Positions 24,069 through 31,280 of a stretch of 64,000 bases of DNA are shown in pieces. Each line of letters begins with the position of its first letter. Positions within the stretch are counted from its first letter, which is position 1. The notes under the pieces are model-generated. The model was not told the origin of the DNA, searched no databases, and worked only from the letters and a program-made list of their open reading frames with translations. Position numbers and translations under genes: made by a program. Source of the stretch: Fodinibacter sp963833495 (GTDB lineage: Bacteria; Actinomycetota; Actinomycetes; Actinomycetales; Dermatophilaceae); assembly GCA_963833495.1 (NCBI GenBank), contig CAWHYJ010000020.1, positions 186,001 to 250,000 on the forward strand. Direction: 5' to 3'.

Positions 24069-25730
24069 TCACCCGGCCGAACCCTCGAGCTTCATCGTGA
24101 CATCCCGCTCGCTGCCGTTGCGAAGGATCGTGAGCGTCACCTTGTCACCGACGGCCCGTGACCGGATGGCGACCACGAGCTCGCCGCCCTCGGACACCGG
24201 CTTGCCCTCGAACTTGACCACGACGTCGCCCGCCTTCAGACCGGCCAGGTCGGCGGGCCCGTCGGGGTTGACCGCGGGGTCACCGTTGGGGCCCTGGTCG
24301 GCGATGCGCACACCCTCGCCGGTGTAGCTGGAGTCGAGGTAGACCCCGATGACGGGGTGCACGGCCTTGCCGGTCTTGATCAGCTGGATCGCCACGGTGC
24401 GCACCTGGTCGCTCGGGATGGCGAAGCCGACCCCGATGTTGCCGCTCTGCGCGCTGGTGGACGAGCCGGGCGCGGTCGCGATGGCCGAGTTGACCCCGAT
24501 GACCTGGCCCTGCATGTCGAGCAGCGGGCCACCGGAGTTGCCCGGGTTGATCGCGGCGTCGGTCTGGATGGCGTTGATGTAGGACTGGTCGTCGGCCGCG
24601 CCGGGGGTGACCGGGCGGTTCAGGGCGCTGACGATGCCGGCGGTGACGGTGGAGTCGAGCCCGAGCGGGGCCCCGACCGCGATCACCTCGTCGCCGACCA
24701 CGACGTCGGAGGACCGGCCCAGGTTGAGCGGCACGAGGTCGGTGCGGTCGACCTTGACCACGGCCAGGTCGTAGGAGCCGTCGCGACCGACGACGGTGGC
24801 CGGAACCTGCTGGCCGTTGGCGAGCACCACGGTGATCTTGCCGCCGTCGGCGGCACCTGCCACCACGTGGTTGTTGGTGACGATGTGCCCGATGTCGTCG
24901 TAGACCCAGCCGGAGCCGGTGCCGGAGCCGTCGGCGCCGGTGACCTTCAGCGTGACCACGCTGGGCGTGGCTCGAGCGGCGATGTTGGCGACCGTGCCGT
25001 TGGGGCGTGTCGTGGCGCCGGCCCCGACGCTGGGCGCCGGAGCGCTGTTGGGGCCGGACCCACTCGTTGACGTGCCGCGGTCGGCCAGCGCGCCGCCGAG
25101 CAGGCCGCCCACGAGCCCGGCCAGGAGGGCGACGGCCACCGAGATGCCGATGAGGGCACCCCAGCCGGGACCGCGCCTGCCGGGCGCCGGCTCGGAGGCC
25201 GGGGAGGTGAGCGGGGGGTACGACGGGTAGGCCGGACCGGCGCTCGAGGTGGCGGCGGGCGGCGCGGCAGCGTACGGGTCGTACGCGGAGGAGCCTGCGG
25301 CGTACGGGTCGTACGCGGAGGAGCCTGCGGCGTACGGGTCGGTGGTGGACCGGCCTGCGGCGTAGGGATCCGCGGCGTACGGGTGGTAGCCCGACGAGCC
25401 CCCGGCGTACGGGTCCGTGGCGGACCGGTCTGCGGCGTACGGGTCGGCGGCCGGCTGCGTCGGAGCCGCCTCGGTGGTGGCCCAGATCGGGGCGGTCGCC
25501 CCGGCCTGCGGGATCTCCGCGGTCGGTGCTGCTTCGGGGGTGCCTGCCGTCTCGGTGGCCTCGGCCGTCTCGGTGCGTGCCTCGCTGGAGTCGGCGGAGG
25601 TGTGCTCGGGCCCCCCGGCATCCGGGCTGGTCGGTGCGGTCACCGCGGTGTCGTCACGGCTGGAGGCGTCGGACTCGGGCCGGCCCCACGGACTCCAGTC
25701 GTCGCGTCCGGGCTCGTGCTCGCTGGTCAT
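24069..25730 (-). CDS. htrA: HtrA/DegP-type membrane-anchored serine protease
   Basis: 553 residues from the ATG at 25730, overlapping the rseA stop (ATGA). A long acidic cytoplasmic N-terminus (1-170) contains about seven DPYAA-type repeats. One membrane helix follows (about 173-195), then an extracytoplasmic trypsin-like domain with catalytic His288 (NNHVV), Asp321 (DLAVVKVD) and Ser399 (GNSGGP), and a single PDZ domain (about 455-550). It degrades or refolds misfolded envelope proteins. Being the third gene of a sigE operon, it should be induced by envelope stress. In M. tuberculosis HtrA interacts with the anti-sigma factor RseA; the same may hold here. Confidence 0.93.
   Translation of the reverse strand: MTSEHEPGRDDWSPWGRPESDASSRDDTAVTAPTSPDAGGPEHTSADSSEARTETAEATETAGTPEAAPTAEIPQAGATAPIWATTEAAPTQPAADPYAADRSATDPYAGGSSGYHPYAADPYAAGRSTTDPYAAGSSAYDPYAAGSSAYDPYAAAPPAATSSAGPAYPSYPPLTSPASEPAPGRRGPGWGALIGISVAVALLAGLVGGLLGGALADRGTSTSGSGPNSAPAPSVGAGATTRPNGTVANIAARATPSVVTLKVTGADGSGTGSGWVYDDIGHIVTNNHVVAGAADGGKITVVLANGQQVPATVVGRDGSYDLAVVKVDRTDLVPLNLGRSSDVVVGDEVIAVGAPLGLDSTVTAGIVSALNRPVTPGAADDQSYINAIQTDAAINPGNSGGPLLDMQGQVIGVNSAIATAPGSSTSAQSGNIGVGFAIPSDQVRTVAIQLIKTGKAVHPVIGVYLDSSYTGEGVRIADQGPNGDPAVNPDGPADLAGLKAGDVVVKFEGKPVSEGGELVVAIRSRAVGDKVTLTILRNGSERDVTMKLEGSAG
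25271..25450. repeat. 30-bp tandem repeat encoding DPYAA units of HtrA
   Basis: Two perfect 30-bp copies occupy 25271-25300 and 25301-25330 and start CGTACGGGTCGTACGCGGAG. Degenerate copies (CGTACGGGTC cores) continue to about 25450. They encode the repeats of the cytoplasmic tail. Confidence 0.85.
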
Positions 25731-26281
25731 GGCGTTGATTCTGCCCGCTCGTCGAGCCGACCGACGACCACGGTCTGGGTGAGCCGCACCTGGGTGATGG
25801 ACATGGTGCCGCCGGCGGCCCGGGTCGGGGCTGCCGCGGGCGACGCCACCGGGGCGGTGGCCGTGGCCAGCCCGCTGCGCGCACCCACCGGGGGCGCGAC
25901 GGTCAGGCTCCACGCGGCGGCCGCGGACAGCCCGGCCGCGGCGGCCGCGACGACGGTGGCGCGCAGGGCACTGCGGTGGCACGGGGGCGCCGAGGGGTGC
26001 AGCAGCGCCAGCTGCTCGTGACCGCTGGGCAGGGGACGAGGCCCGAGGTCGGTGGCGAGCGCGGCGCCGAGCGCCAGCAGGCTCGAGCGCAGGTCGCCCG
26101 GCATCGAGGGTGCACCGGCGAGGGCGCTGCGCAGGCGACGCTCCTGGGCGACCTCCTGCGCGCAGAGCTGGCAGGCGACGAGGTGGCGGTCCCACGCCCA
26201 CTGCCGGTCCAGCGGCAGGCGGCCGGCGGCGTACTCCGTCAGCTCCTCACCCCGGCACTGCACCCGCATGCCGTCGGTCAT
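25727..26281 (-). CDS. rseA: Anti-sigma factor RseA (ZAS domain)
   Basis: 184 residues from the ATG at 26281, overlapping the sigE stop (ATGA), and itself overlapping htrA the same way. The zinc-binding anti-sigma motif is intact: His33, Cys37 and Cys40 (HLVACQLC). A hydrophobic Ala-rich segment at about 107-128 may cross the membrane, leaving a Pro/Ala/Thr-rich tail outside. It should bind and silence SigE until oxidation of the zinc cysteines or regulated proteolysis releases it. Translational coupling keeps its level matched to SigE. Confidence 0.87.
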   Translation of the reverse strand: MTDGMRVQCRGEELTEYAAGRLPLDRQWAWDRHLVACQLCAQEVAQERRLRSALAGAPSMPGDLRSSLLALGAALATDLGPRPLPSGHEQLALLHPSAPPCHRSALRATVVAAAAAGLSAAAAWSLTVAPPVGARSGLATATAPVASPAAAPTRAAGGTMSITQVRLTQTVVVGRLDERAESTP

Positions 26282-26904
26282 ACGACGCCTGCGGCAGGAC
26301 GGCGGATGATGCCGGTCCGGCTCTTGGTCGGGGTCGTGGTGGTGGAGGGCTGCGGCGCGCGGTGCGCGAGCGACTCGCGCAGCTGAGCGCGACCGCGGTG
26401 GATGCGCGAGCGCACGGTGCCGAGCTTGATGCCCAGGGTGGCCGCGACCTCCTCGTAGGACAGCCCCTCGATGTCGCACAGCACGACCGCGGCGCGGAAG
26501 TCGGGCGAGAGGGCGTCGAGCGCGCGCTGCACGTCGTCGTCGAAGTGGGCGTCGTGGTAGGTCTGCTCCGGGCCGGCCCCGCGGGCGGGCAGCCGGGCGG
26601 CGGACTCGTCGGACAGTGCGTCGAAGCGGATCCGCTGCTTGCGGCGCATCTTGTCGAGGAAGACGTTGGTGGTGATGCGGTGCAGCCAGCCCTCGAAGGT
26701 GCCCGGCTGGTAGGTGTGCAGCGAGCGGAACACCCGGACGAACACGTCCTGGGTCAGGTCCTCGGCATCGTGCACGTTCCCGGTGAGGCGGTAGGCCAGC
26801 CGGTAGACCCGTGCGGAGTGCTGCTCGACGACCTCCTCCCAGGTCGGGGGCACCCAACCGGCAGCCGGCGTCTCACCGCTCGTCGCGGCATACGTCGTGG
26901 TCAT
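26278..26904 (-). CDS. sigE: ECF sigma factor SigE
   Basis: 208 residues. The sigma-2 region (about 25-95) contains YRLAYRLTGNVHDAEDLTQD, and GWLHRITTNVFLDKMRRKQR for -10 recognition. The sigma-4 region (about 125-180) has SYEEVAATLGIKLGTVRSRI, a helix-turn-helix for the -35. It has no sigma-3 or 1.1, so it is ECF. The operon sigE-rseA-htrA with tatB next and a divergent O-methyltransferase is the same as M. tuberculosis Rv1220c-Rv1224, where SigE governs surface-stress responses. The leader has GGTGAGG about 10 nt before the ATG, and an ECF-type promoter upstream suggests autoregulation. Confidence 0.92.
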   Translation of the reverse strand: MTTTYAATSGETPAAGWVPPTWEEVVEQHSARVYRLAYRLTGNVHDAEDLTQDVFVRVFRSLHTYQPGTFEGWLHRITTNVFLDKMRRKQRIRFDALSDESAARLPARGAGPEQTYHDAHFDDDVQRALDALSPDFRAAVVLCDIEGLSYEEVAATLGIKLGTVRSRIHRGRAQLRESLAHRAPQPSTTTTPTKSRTGIIRRPAAGVV

Positions 26905-26945
26905 CGGCTCATTCCCTCACCAGGTGCGCTCATGTCACCCATCGA

Positions 26946-26972
26946 TACGCGTCTGTGGTGTGAATTGTTCCC
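26946..26972 (-). promoter_or_regulatory. ECF-type promoter of sigE (GGGAAC - 17 nt - CGTA)
   Basis: On the minus strand, GGGAAC (26967-26972) is followed after 17 nt by CGTA (26946-26949). This matches the GGAAC/CGTT-like consensus of SigE-type sigma factors and implies positive autoregulation. The start of transcription would fall about 35-40 nt before the sigE ATG. Confidence 0.55.
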
Positions 26973-27031
26973 GGTCTTCCTGAACGAACGCTGGGAACCC
27001 GTGTCACCGCGAAGGCAGGGCCCCCGGGCCG

Positions 27032-27037
27032 TAGGGT
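27032..27037 (+). promoter_or_regulatory. -10 box TAGGGT of a leaderless promoter
   Basis: TAGGGT lies 6 nt before the ATG at 27044 with no Shine-Dalgarno between. Confidence 0.6.
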
Positions 27038-27043
27038 GGCGCC

Positions 27044-27679
27044 ATGAGCCAACTCAAGCCGGCCAGCTGGTCCTACGCCGAGGAGTTCGTGCCCGAGCCG
27101 GAGGTCGTCGAGGCCGCCCGCAGGCGTGGGATGGAGTTCGGCGACGCCAGCCCGGTGGGCACCGGCGCCGGCGCCGCACTGCGTGTCGTCGCCGCCGCCG
27201 TGCAGGCGAGGCACGTCGTCGAGATCGGCACCGGAGCGGGCACCTCCGGGCTGTGGCTGCTCGCCGGCATGCCCGACGACGGCATCCTCACGACCATCGA
27301 CGTCTCGGCCGAGCACCAGCGCGCCGCCCGCGAGGCCTACGTCGAGGCCGGCTACGCGCACCAGCGCACCCGGGTGATCACCGGTGCCGCCGCCGACGTG
27401 CTGCCCCGGATGACCGACGGCGCCTACGACCTCGTGGTCATCGACGCCGACAAGGACGGCTACCCGGTCTACGTCGAGCACGCGGTGCGGCTGCTGCGCC
27501 CGGGGGGCGTGCTCGTCATGGACAACATGCTCTGGCACGACCAGGTGGCCGACCCGGCGGCCCGCGACGCCACGACCAGCACGCTGCGCGACCTGGGCAA
27601 GGCGCTGCGCGACCACCCCGAGCTGGTCACCAGCCTGCTCCCGGTGAGCGACGGGCTGCTCGTGGCCGTCAAGCGCTGA
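27044..27679 (+). CDS. Class I SAM-dependent O-methyltransferase (family 3)
   Basis: 211 residues. The fold is that of caffeoyl-CoA/catechol O-methyltransferases: VVEIGTGAGTSGLWL (SAM loop I, about 59-73), the acidic TTIDVS (about 85), YDLVVIDADKDGY (about 128-140) with metal-binding Asp, and VMDNMLWH (about 157-164) carrying the Asp-Asn metal ligands. A Mg2+-dependent transfer of a methyl group to a catechol-like hydroxyl is expected; the physiological acceptor is unknown. Its divergent position next to sigE is conserved in M. tuberculosis (Rv1220c, from memory). Confidence 0.88.
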   Translation: MSQLKPASWSYAEEFVPEPEVVEAARRRGMEFGDASPVGTGAGAALRVVAAAVQARHVVEIGTGAGTSGLWLLAGMPDDGILTTIDVSAEHQRAAREAYVEAGYAHQRTRVITGAAADVLPRMTDGAYDLVVIDADKDGYPVYVEHAVRLLRPGGVLVMDNMLWHDQVADPAARDATTSTLRDLGKALRDHPELVTSLLPVSDGLLVAVKR

Positions 27680-27694
27680 CCCGGGCGCCGGGCG

Positions 27695-28051
27695 TCAGCT
27701 GACGTCGGGGCCGGCGCCGCGGCGGAACCCGGCCGGTCCCTCGGCGATGGCGACGACCTCCCAGTCTTCGAGAAGCACCGGCGACGACCCGATGATGGTG
27801 CTCCCAGGGGCGCCGGCCGCGCCCGGCTCGAAGCCCTCGCGGAACAGCTTGCGATCCTGCTCGCTGTCGAAGACGTAGGTGCCCTCGAACCACTCGCCCT
27901 CGCGCATCCGCCACACCTTGAAGGCCAGGCCGTCGAGGAACATGAACCGGGCGATGGAGGTACCGACGACGTACTCACGCAGCTGGTCGGCGGCATCCTC
28001 CGGGGCGTCCTTCAGCGACCAGCGCACCGTCAGCCCGTACCCCGCGTTCAT
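27695..28051 (-). CDS. Small conserved protein, possible dimeric alpha/beta-barrel (YdhR-like)
   Basis: 118 residues from the ATG at 28051, overlapping the pepA stop (ATGA), so it is the second gene of that operon. The sequence (RWSLKDAPEDAADQLREYV, FLDGLAFKVWRMREGEWFEGTYVF) has the beta-alpha-beta rhythm and Trp/Tyr pattern of small ferredoxin-like-fold proteins such as YdhR or antibiotic-biosynthesis-monooxygenase relatives. I cannot assign an activity; catalytic residues are not defined in that fold. Confidence 0.6.
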   Translation of the reverse strand: MNAGYGLTVRWSLKDAPEDAADQLREYVVGTSIARFMFLDGLAFKVWRMREGEWFEGTYVFDSEQDRKLFREGFEPGAAGAPGSTIIGSSPVLLEDWEVVAIAEGPAGFRRGAGPDVS

Positions 28052-29574
28052 GCCATCTCCTCCAGCCACCGCAGCAGCAGTCGTGTCCCGAACCCGGTGG
28101 CTCCCTTGACGGAGCTGCCGGCATCGACGTCCGACCGTCCGGTGCCCGCGATGTCGAGGTGCGCCCAGCGGCGCGTGCCCACGAACTCGCGGAGGAACAG
28201 GGCCGCCGTGACCGCCCCGCCGCCCACACCGGGGGCGATGTGGGTGAGGTCGGCGACGTCGGAGTCGAGAGCTCGACGGTAGGTGTCCGGCAGCGGCATC
28301 GGCCAGAGCGTCTCACCAGTCGTCGCTCCGGCGGCGACGAGCGCGTCGGTGAGGCCGGCATCCGTGGCGAAGACCGGCGCCAGCGCCCGGCCGAGCGCGA
28401 TCCGGGCGGCACCGGTGAGGGTGGCGACGTCGACGAGCCAGGCCGGGTCGAGGTGGGTGTCGGCGTAGGCGAGCGCGTCGGCCAGCACGATGCGGCCCTC
28501 GGCGTCGGTGTTGCCGATCTCGACGGTGCGCCCGCCGTAGTGGGTCACGACGTCACCGGGGCGGTAGGACCCACCGCCGACGGCGTTCTCGGCGATGGCG
28601 AGCAGCCCGGTCACCCGCACCGGCACGTCGAGCTCGCGGCACGCGGAGAGCACCGCGAGCACGATGGCAGCCCCGGACATGTCGGTCTTCATCCCGAGCA
28701 TGCCGTCGACCGGCTTGATCTGCAGACCGCCGGTGTCGAAGGTGATGCCCTTGCCCACCAGCACCACCCGGGGGGTAGCGGCGGTGGCGCCGGCGGGCTC
28801 GTGGTCGAGGCGCACCAGGCGCGGCGGCGTGGCCGAGCCCTGGCCTACCGCGAGGATGCCGCCGAAGCCGTCGGCTCGCAGCCGGCGCTCGTCCCAGACC
28901 CTCGACTCCAGGCCGCTGCGCCGCGCGACCGTGGTGGCCTGGCGGGCCAGCCAGGCGGGGCTCTTGGTGTTGGAGGGGGTCGCGGCGAGCCCGCGGGCGA
29001 GCAGCTGGGCGCGAGCGCGCGCCACGGCACGCCGCACCGCACCGGCATCCGCCGTGCCGGTCACCACCGCGCTGGTGGAGGGCTCGCAACCGGCGACCGC
29101 ACCGTCCCGGGTCCATCGCGGGGAGGCCCAGGAGGCCAGCACGACGTGCTCGACGTAGGCGGCCAGGGCGCCGCCGGATGCCGTGTCGCCGACCGCGTGG
29201 AGCACCTCACCCGCACCGCGGGTCGCGCGCCCGACGGCCGCCCCGGCCGTGCGCCAGGCGGGGTCGGACCCGTCGCCGATGCCGACGAGCAGGACCCGGC
29301 GGACAGCGTGCGCACCGGGGGCCAGGGGCACGGTGGTGACCGTTCCCGCGGTGGTGGGCGGCTCGTGGGTGGCCAGCAGGGCCTCGGGGTCGAGCCCGAG
29401 GGCGGTCACCGCCGCGCGCGCCGGGCCGTCGCCGCCCTCGCCCTCGCCGATCGGTGCGACGAGCACGGACTGCTTCGCCTGTGCCGGGAGGTCGCCCGGC
29501 AGGGCATCGGGGAGGTCGTGGCGCACGCTCCACGCGGACACCGGCGGGCTCAGGATGACGTCGTCACGGGGCAC
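28048..29574 (-). CDS. pepA: Leucyl aminopeptidase (M17)
   Basis: 508 residues from a leaderless GTG at 29574. Cytosolic, dinuclear-metal hexameric exopeptidase releasing N-terminal hydrophobic residues. The C-terminal catalytic domain has VGKGITFDTGGLQIKP (metal-binding Lys and Asp, about 236-251), KTDMSGAA (Asp metal ligand) and the family signature NTDAEGR at 355-361 (ligands Asp and Glu, catalytic Arg). The N-terminal third is the variable macro-like domain. The full length fits the family. With pepP it makes the window's second cytosolic aminopeptidase. Confidence 0.92.
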   Translation of the reverse strand: MPRDDVILSPPVSAWSVRHDLPDALPGDLPAQAKQSVLVAPIGEGEGGDGPARAAVTALGLDPEALLATHEPPTTAGTVTTVPLAPGAHAVRRVLLVGIGDGSDPAWRTAGAAVGRATRGAGEVLHAVGDTASGGALAAYVEHVVLASWASPRWTRDGAVAGCEPSTSAVVTGTADAGAVRRAVARARAQLLARGLAATPSNTKSPAWLARQATTVARRSGLESRVWDERRLRADGFGGILAVGQGSATPPRLVRLDHEPAGATAATPRVVLVGKGITFDTGGLQIKPVDGMLGMKTDMSGAAIVLAVLSACRELDVPVRVTGLLAIAENAVGGGSYRPGDVVTHYGGRTVEIGNTDAEGRIVLADALAYADTHLDPAWLVDVATLTGAARIALGRALAPVFATDAGLTDALVAAGATTGETLWPMPLPDTYRRALDSDVADLTHIAPGVGGGAVTAALFLREFVGTRRWAHLDIAGTGRSDVDAGSSVKGATGFGTRLLLRWLEEMA

Positions 29575-29580
29575 CCGGCG

Positions 29581-29586
29581 ACCCTA
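29581..29586 (-). promoter_or_regulatory. -10 box TAGGGT of a leaderless promoter
   Basis: TAGGGT lies 6 nt before the GTG at 29574 with no Shine-Dalgarno between. Confidence 0.6.
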
Positions 29587-29620
29587 CCCACTGCCGTCGG
29601 CGCGGGGGCGTCCCGCACAC

Positions 29621-29656
29621 GACGAGGCCCCCGCCACGGTGGGCGGGGGCCTCGTC
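29621..29656 (-). terminator. Strong hairpin terminator after the DUF3117 gene
   Basis: Perfect 15-bp arms at 29621-29635 and 29642-29656 (GACGAGGCCCCCGCC and its complement) enclose a 6-nt loop. It starts 20 bp past the DUF3117 stop and separates that gene from the pepA promoter. No T-run follows. Confidence 0.8.
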
Positions 29657-29675
29657 AGCGATGCTCAGGTGCGGG

Positions 29676-29849
29676 TCAGGACAGGCCCTCGCAGTTGTCG
29701 ATGGCCTCACCGAGGGCGCGGACCTCATCCGGCGTCATCTCGACGACCAGGCGACCACCGCCCTCGAGGGGCATGCGCAGCACGATGCCGCGACCTTCCT
29801 TGGTGACCTCGAGCGGGCCGTCACCCGTCCTCGGCTTCATTGCCGCCAT
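29676..29849 (-). CDS. DUF3117 protein
   Basis: 57 residues, easily missed because it is so short. It opens MAAMKPRTGDGPLEVTKEGR and ends NCEGLS. This is the highly conserved small DUF3117 protein found throughout Actinobacteria (Rv1211 in M. tuberculosis, from memory), of unknown function. A GAAGGGA Shine-Dalgarno lies about 7 nt before the ATG, and a strong hairpin follows the stop, so it is a separate transcription unit. The acidic VEMTPDEVRALGEAI helix near the C-terminus and the basic N-terminus suggest a small interaction module. It is cytoplasmic. Confidence 0.9.
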   Translation of the reverse strand: MAAMKPRTGDGPLEVTKEGRGIVLRMPLEGGGRLVVEMTPDEVRALGEAIDNCEGLS

Positions 29850-29981
29850 GGCTGAATCCCTTCATCTCCCGGCTGCGGGTGTGCACGCCGCGTGTTGCCC
29901 GACGCCGAACTGCCGGGTGTAGGACCCCAGTATCCCGTAGCCGTGCGACAGAGAGAAATCCGCGGGTGCACTCCTCGCAGG

Positions 29982-31280
29982 TCAGGGCGGGAACGACCCC
30001 CACGGCGTGTAGACCAGCAGCGAGCAGGTCCACCAGAACACCCCGGCGATGAGGACCAGCAGCACGACGGCGACCCGGCGCCGCCAGTGCGGCACCACGC
30101 TCTGCCCGTTGGCCGTGCGCATCGCGACGGAGGCCAGCAGTGCGGCGAGCGGGAAGTCGAGCAGCAGGAAGCGCCACATGCTCGTGATCGGGCGCACGAC
30201 CGCGAAGAGGTAGAGCGGGTAGGCCAGCGCCCAGGCCCGGGCCTCGATGCAGATCCACCGCCCGTGCCGGCCCAGCACGAGGGCGACGTAGGTCGCCGCC
30301 AGCGCCACGAGCACGACCACGCCCGCGACACCCTTGCTCGACCAGGCCCACTCGAACCACAGCACGAAGGGCCCCTTGTCGGGGCGCTGCCCCCAGGCGG
30401 CCTGCACGTCGAAGAAGGCCGTCGGCACCCCGGTGGCCAAACCCGCGACGACCGGCCAGGCCACGGCGCTCACCGCGAGCGCCGCGAGCATCACCGCCGC
30501 GCTGGCGCGCTGGCCCTGCAGGGGCCGGGTGCCGGCAGCACGGTGCTCGCGCCAGCGCACGACGAGGTGGATGAGGACTGCCACACCGAGCGCCGGGGCG
30601 ATGCCGCGGGTGAACCCCAGTGGCAGGGCCACCACGGCGACGAGCAGGTAGCTGCGCCGGATGAGCAGCAGCAGGGCCCCGGCCACCAGGGCGACGGCGA
30701 GCGCCTCGGTGTAGGGCTTGAGCATGACCGCGGTGGTCGGGTAGAAGCACCACAGGCAGGCCGCCACCAGGGCGAGCCGCTCGCGCTGCGGCTGCCGGTC
30801 GGCGTGCACCCCGGAGCGCAGCACCGCCCAGATGAGCACCGCCGCGAGCCCCGCGAGCACGAGGTTGAGCATCATGCCGGCCATGGCGAAGGGCAGCCCG
30901 GTGAGCATCACGCCCTTCACCAGGTAGGGGTAGAGCGGGTAGAACGCCCAGGCGCTGTAGGTGACCCGGCCGGTGCCGGCGTCGACCGGCAGGGGCACGG
31001 GGTAGCCGTCGCGGACGATGCGCTCGTACCAGACGCCGTCCCACAGCCCGAACATGTCGCCGATGCCCGGCGTCGCGTGCCCGACCCCGGCAGGGTTCTG
31101 GAAGTACGTGGCGGCCACCCAGACGGCGACCAGCGCGACCACCCGCGAGATGACGTAGACGATGAGCAGGGTGCGCACTGGGTGCAGCAGGGCCCGTGCC
31201 CCGATGGCGTGCCGCCCGGCGGAGGTGAAGGGGGTGGGGTGCGGTGGCGACTCCTGCCGCGACGCCTCAGCCAGCGCCAT
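29982..31280 (-). CDS. Polytopic mannosyltransferase-like protein (PIG-V-like GT-C)
   Basis: 432 residues with about nine to ten membrane segments. The first extracytoplasmic loop contains WDGVWYERIVRDGYP at 80-94, the GT-C/PIG-V type motif whose Asp is the presumed catalytic base, followed by YPLYP. Such enzymes use a polyprenyl-phosphate sugar as donor outside the membrane. The acceptor is unknown. Its ATG at 31280 lies inside the end of the preceding gene (14 bp overlap), making it the last gene of the DivIVA/glycosyltransferase operon. Confidence 0.8.
   Translation of the reverse strand: MALAEASRQESPPHPTPFTSAGRHAIGARALLHPVRTLLIVYVISRVVALVAVWVAATYFQNPAGVGHATPGIGDMFGLWDGVWYERIVRDGYPVPLPVDAGTGRVTYSAWAFYPLYPYLVKGVMLTGLPFAMAGMMLNLVLAGLAAVLIWAVLRSGVHADRQPQRERLALVAACLWCFYPTTAVMLKPYTEALAVALVAGALLLLIRRSYLLVAVVALPLGFTRGIAPALGVAVLIHLVVRWREHRAAGTRPLQGQRASAAVMLAALAVSAVAWPVVAGLATGVPTAFFDVQAAWGQRPDKGPFVLWFEWAWSSKGVAGVVVLVALAATYVALVLGRHGRWICIEARAWALAYPLYLFAVVRPITSMWRFLLLDFPLAALLASVAMRTANGQSVVPHWRRRVAVVLLVLIAGVFWWTCSLLVYTPWGSFPP

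Noticed and set aside
25271..25450. The regularly spaced repeats considered as a CRISPR array
   Set aside because: Units are directly adjacent with no unique spacers, stay in frame and encode protein repeats.
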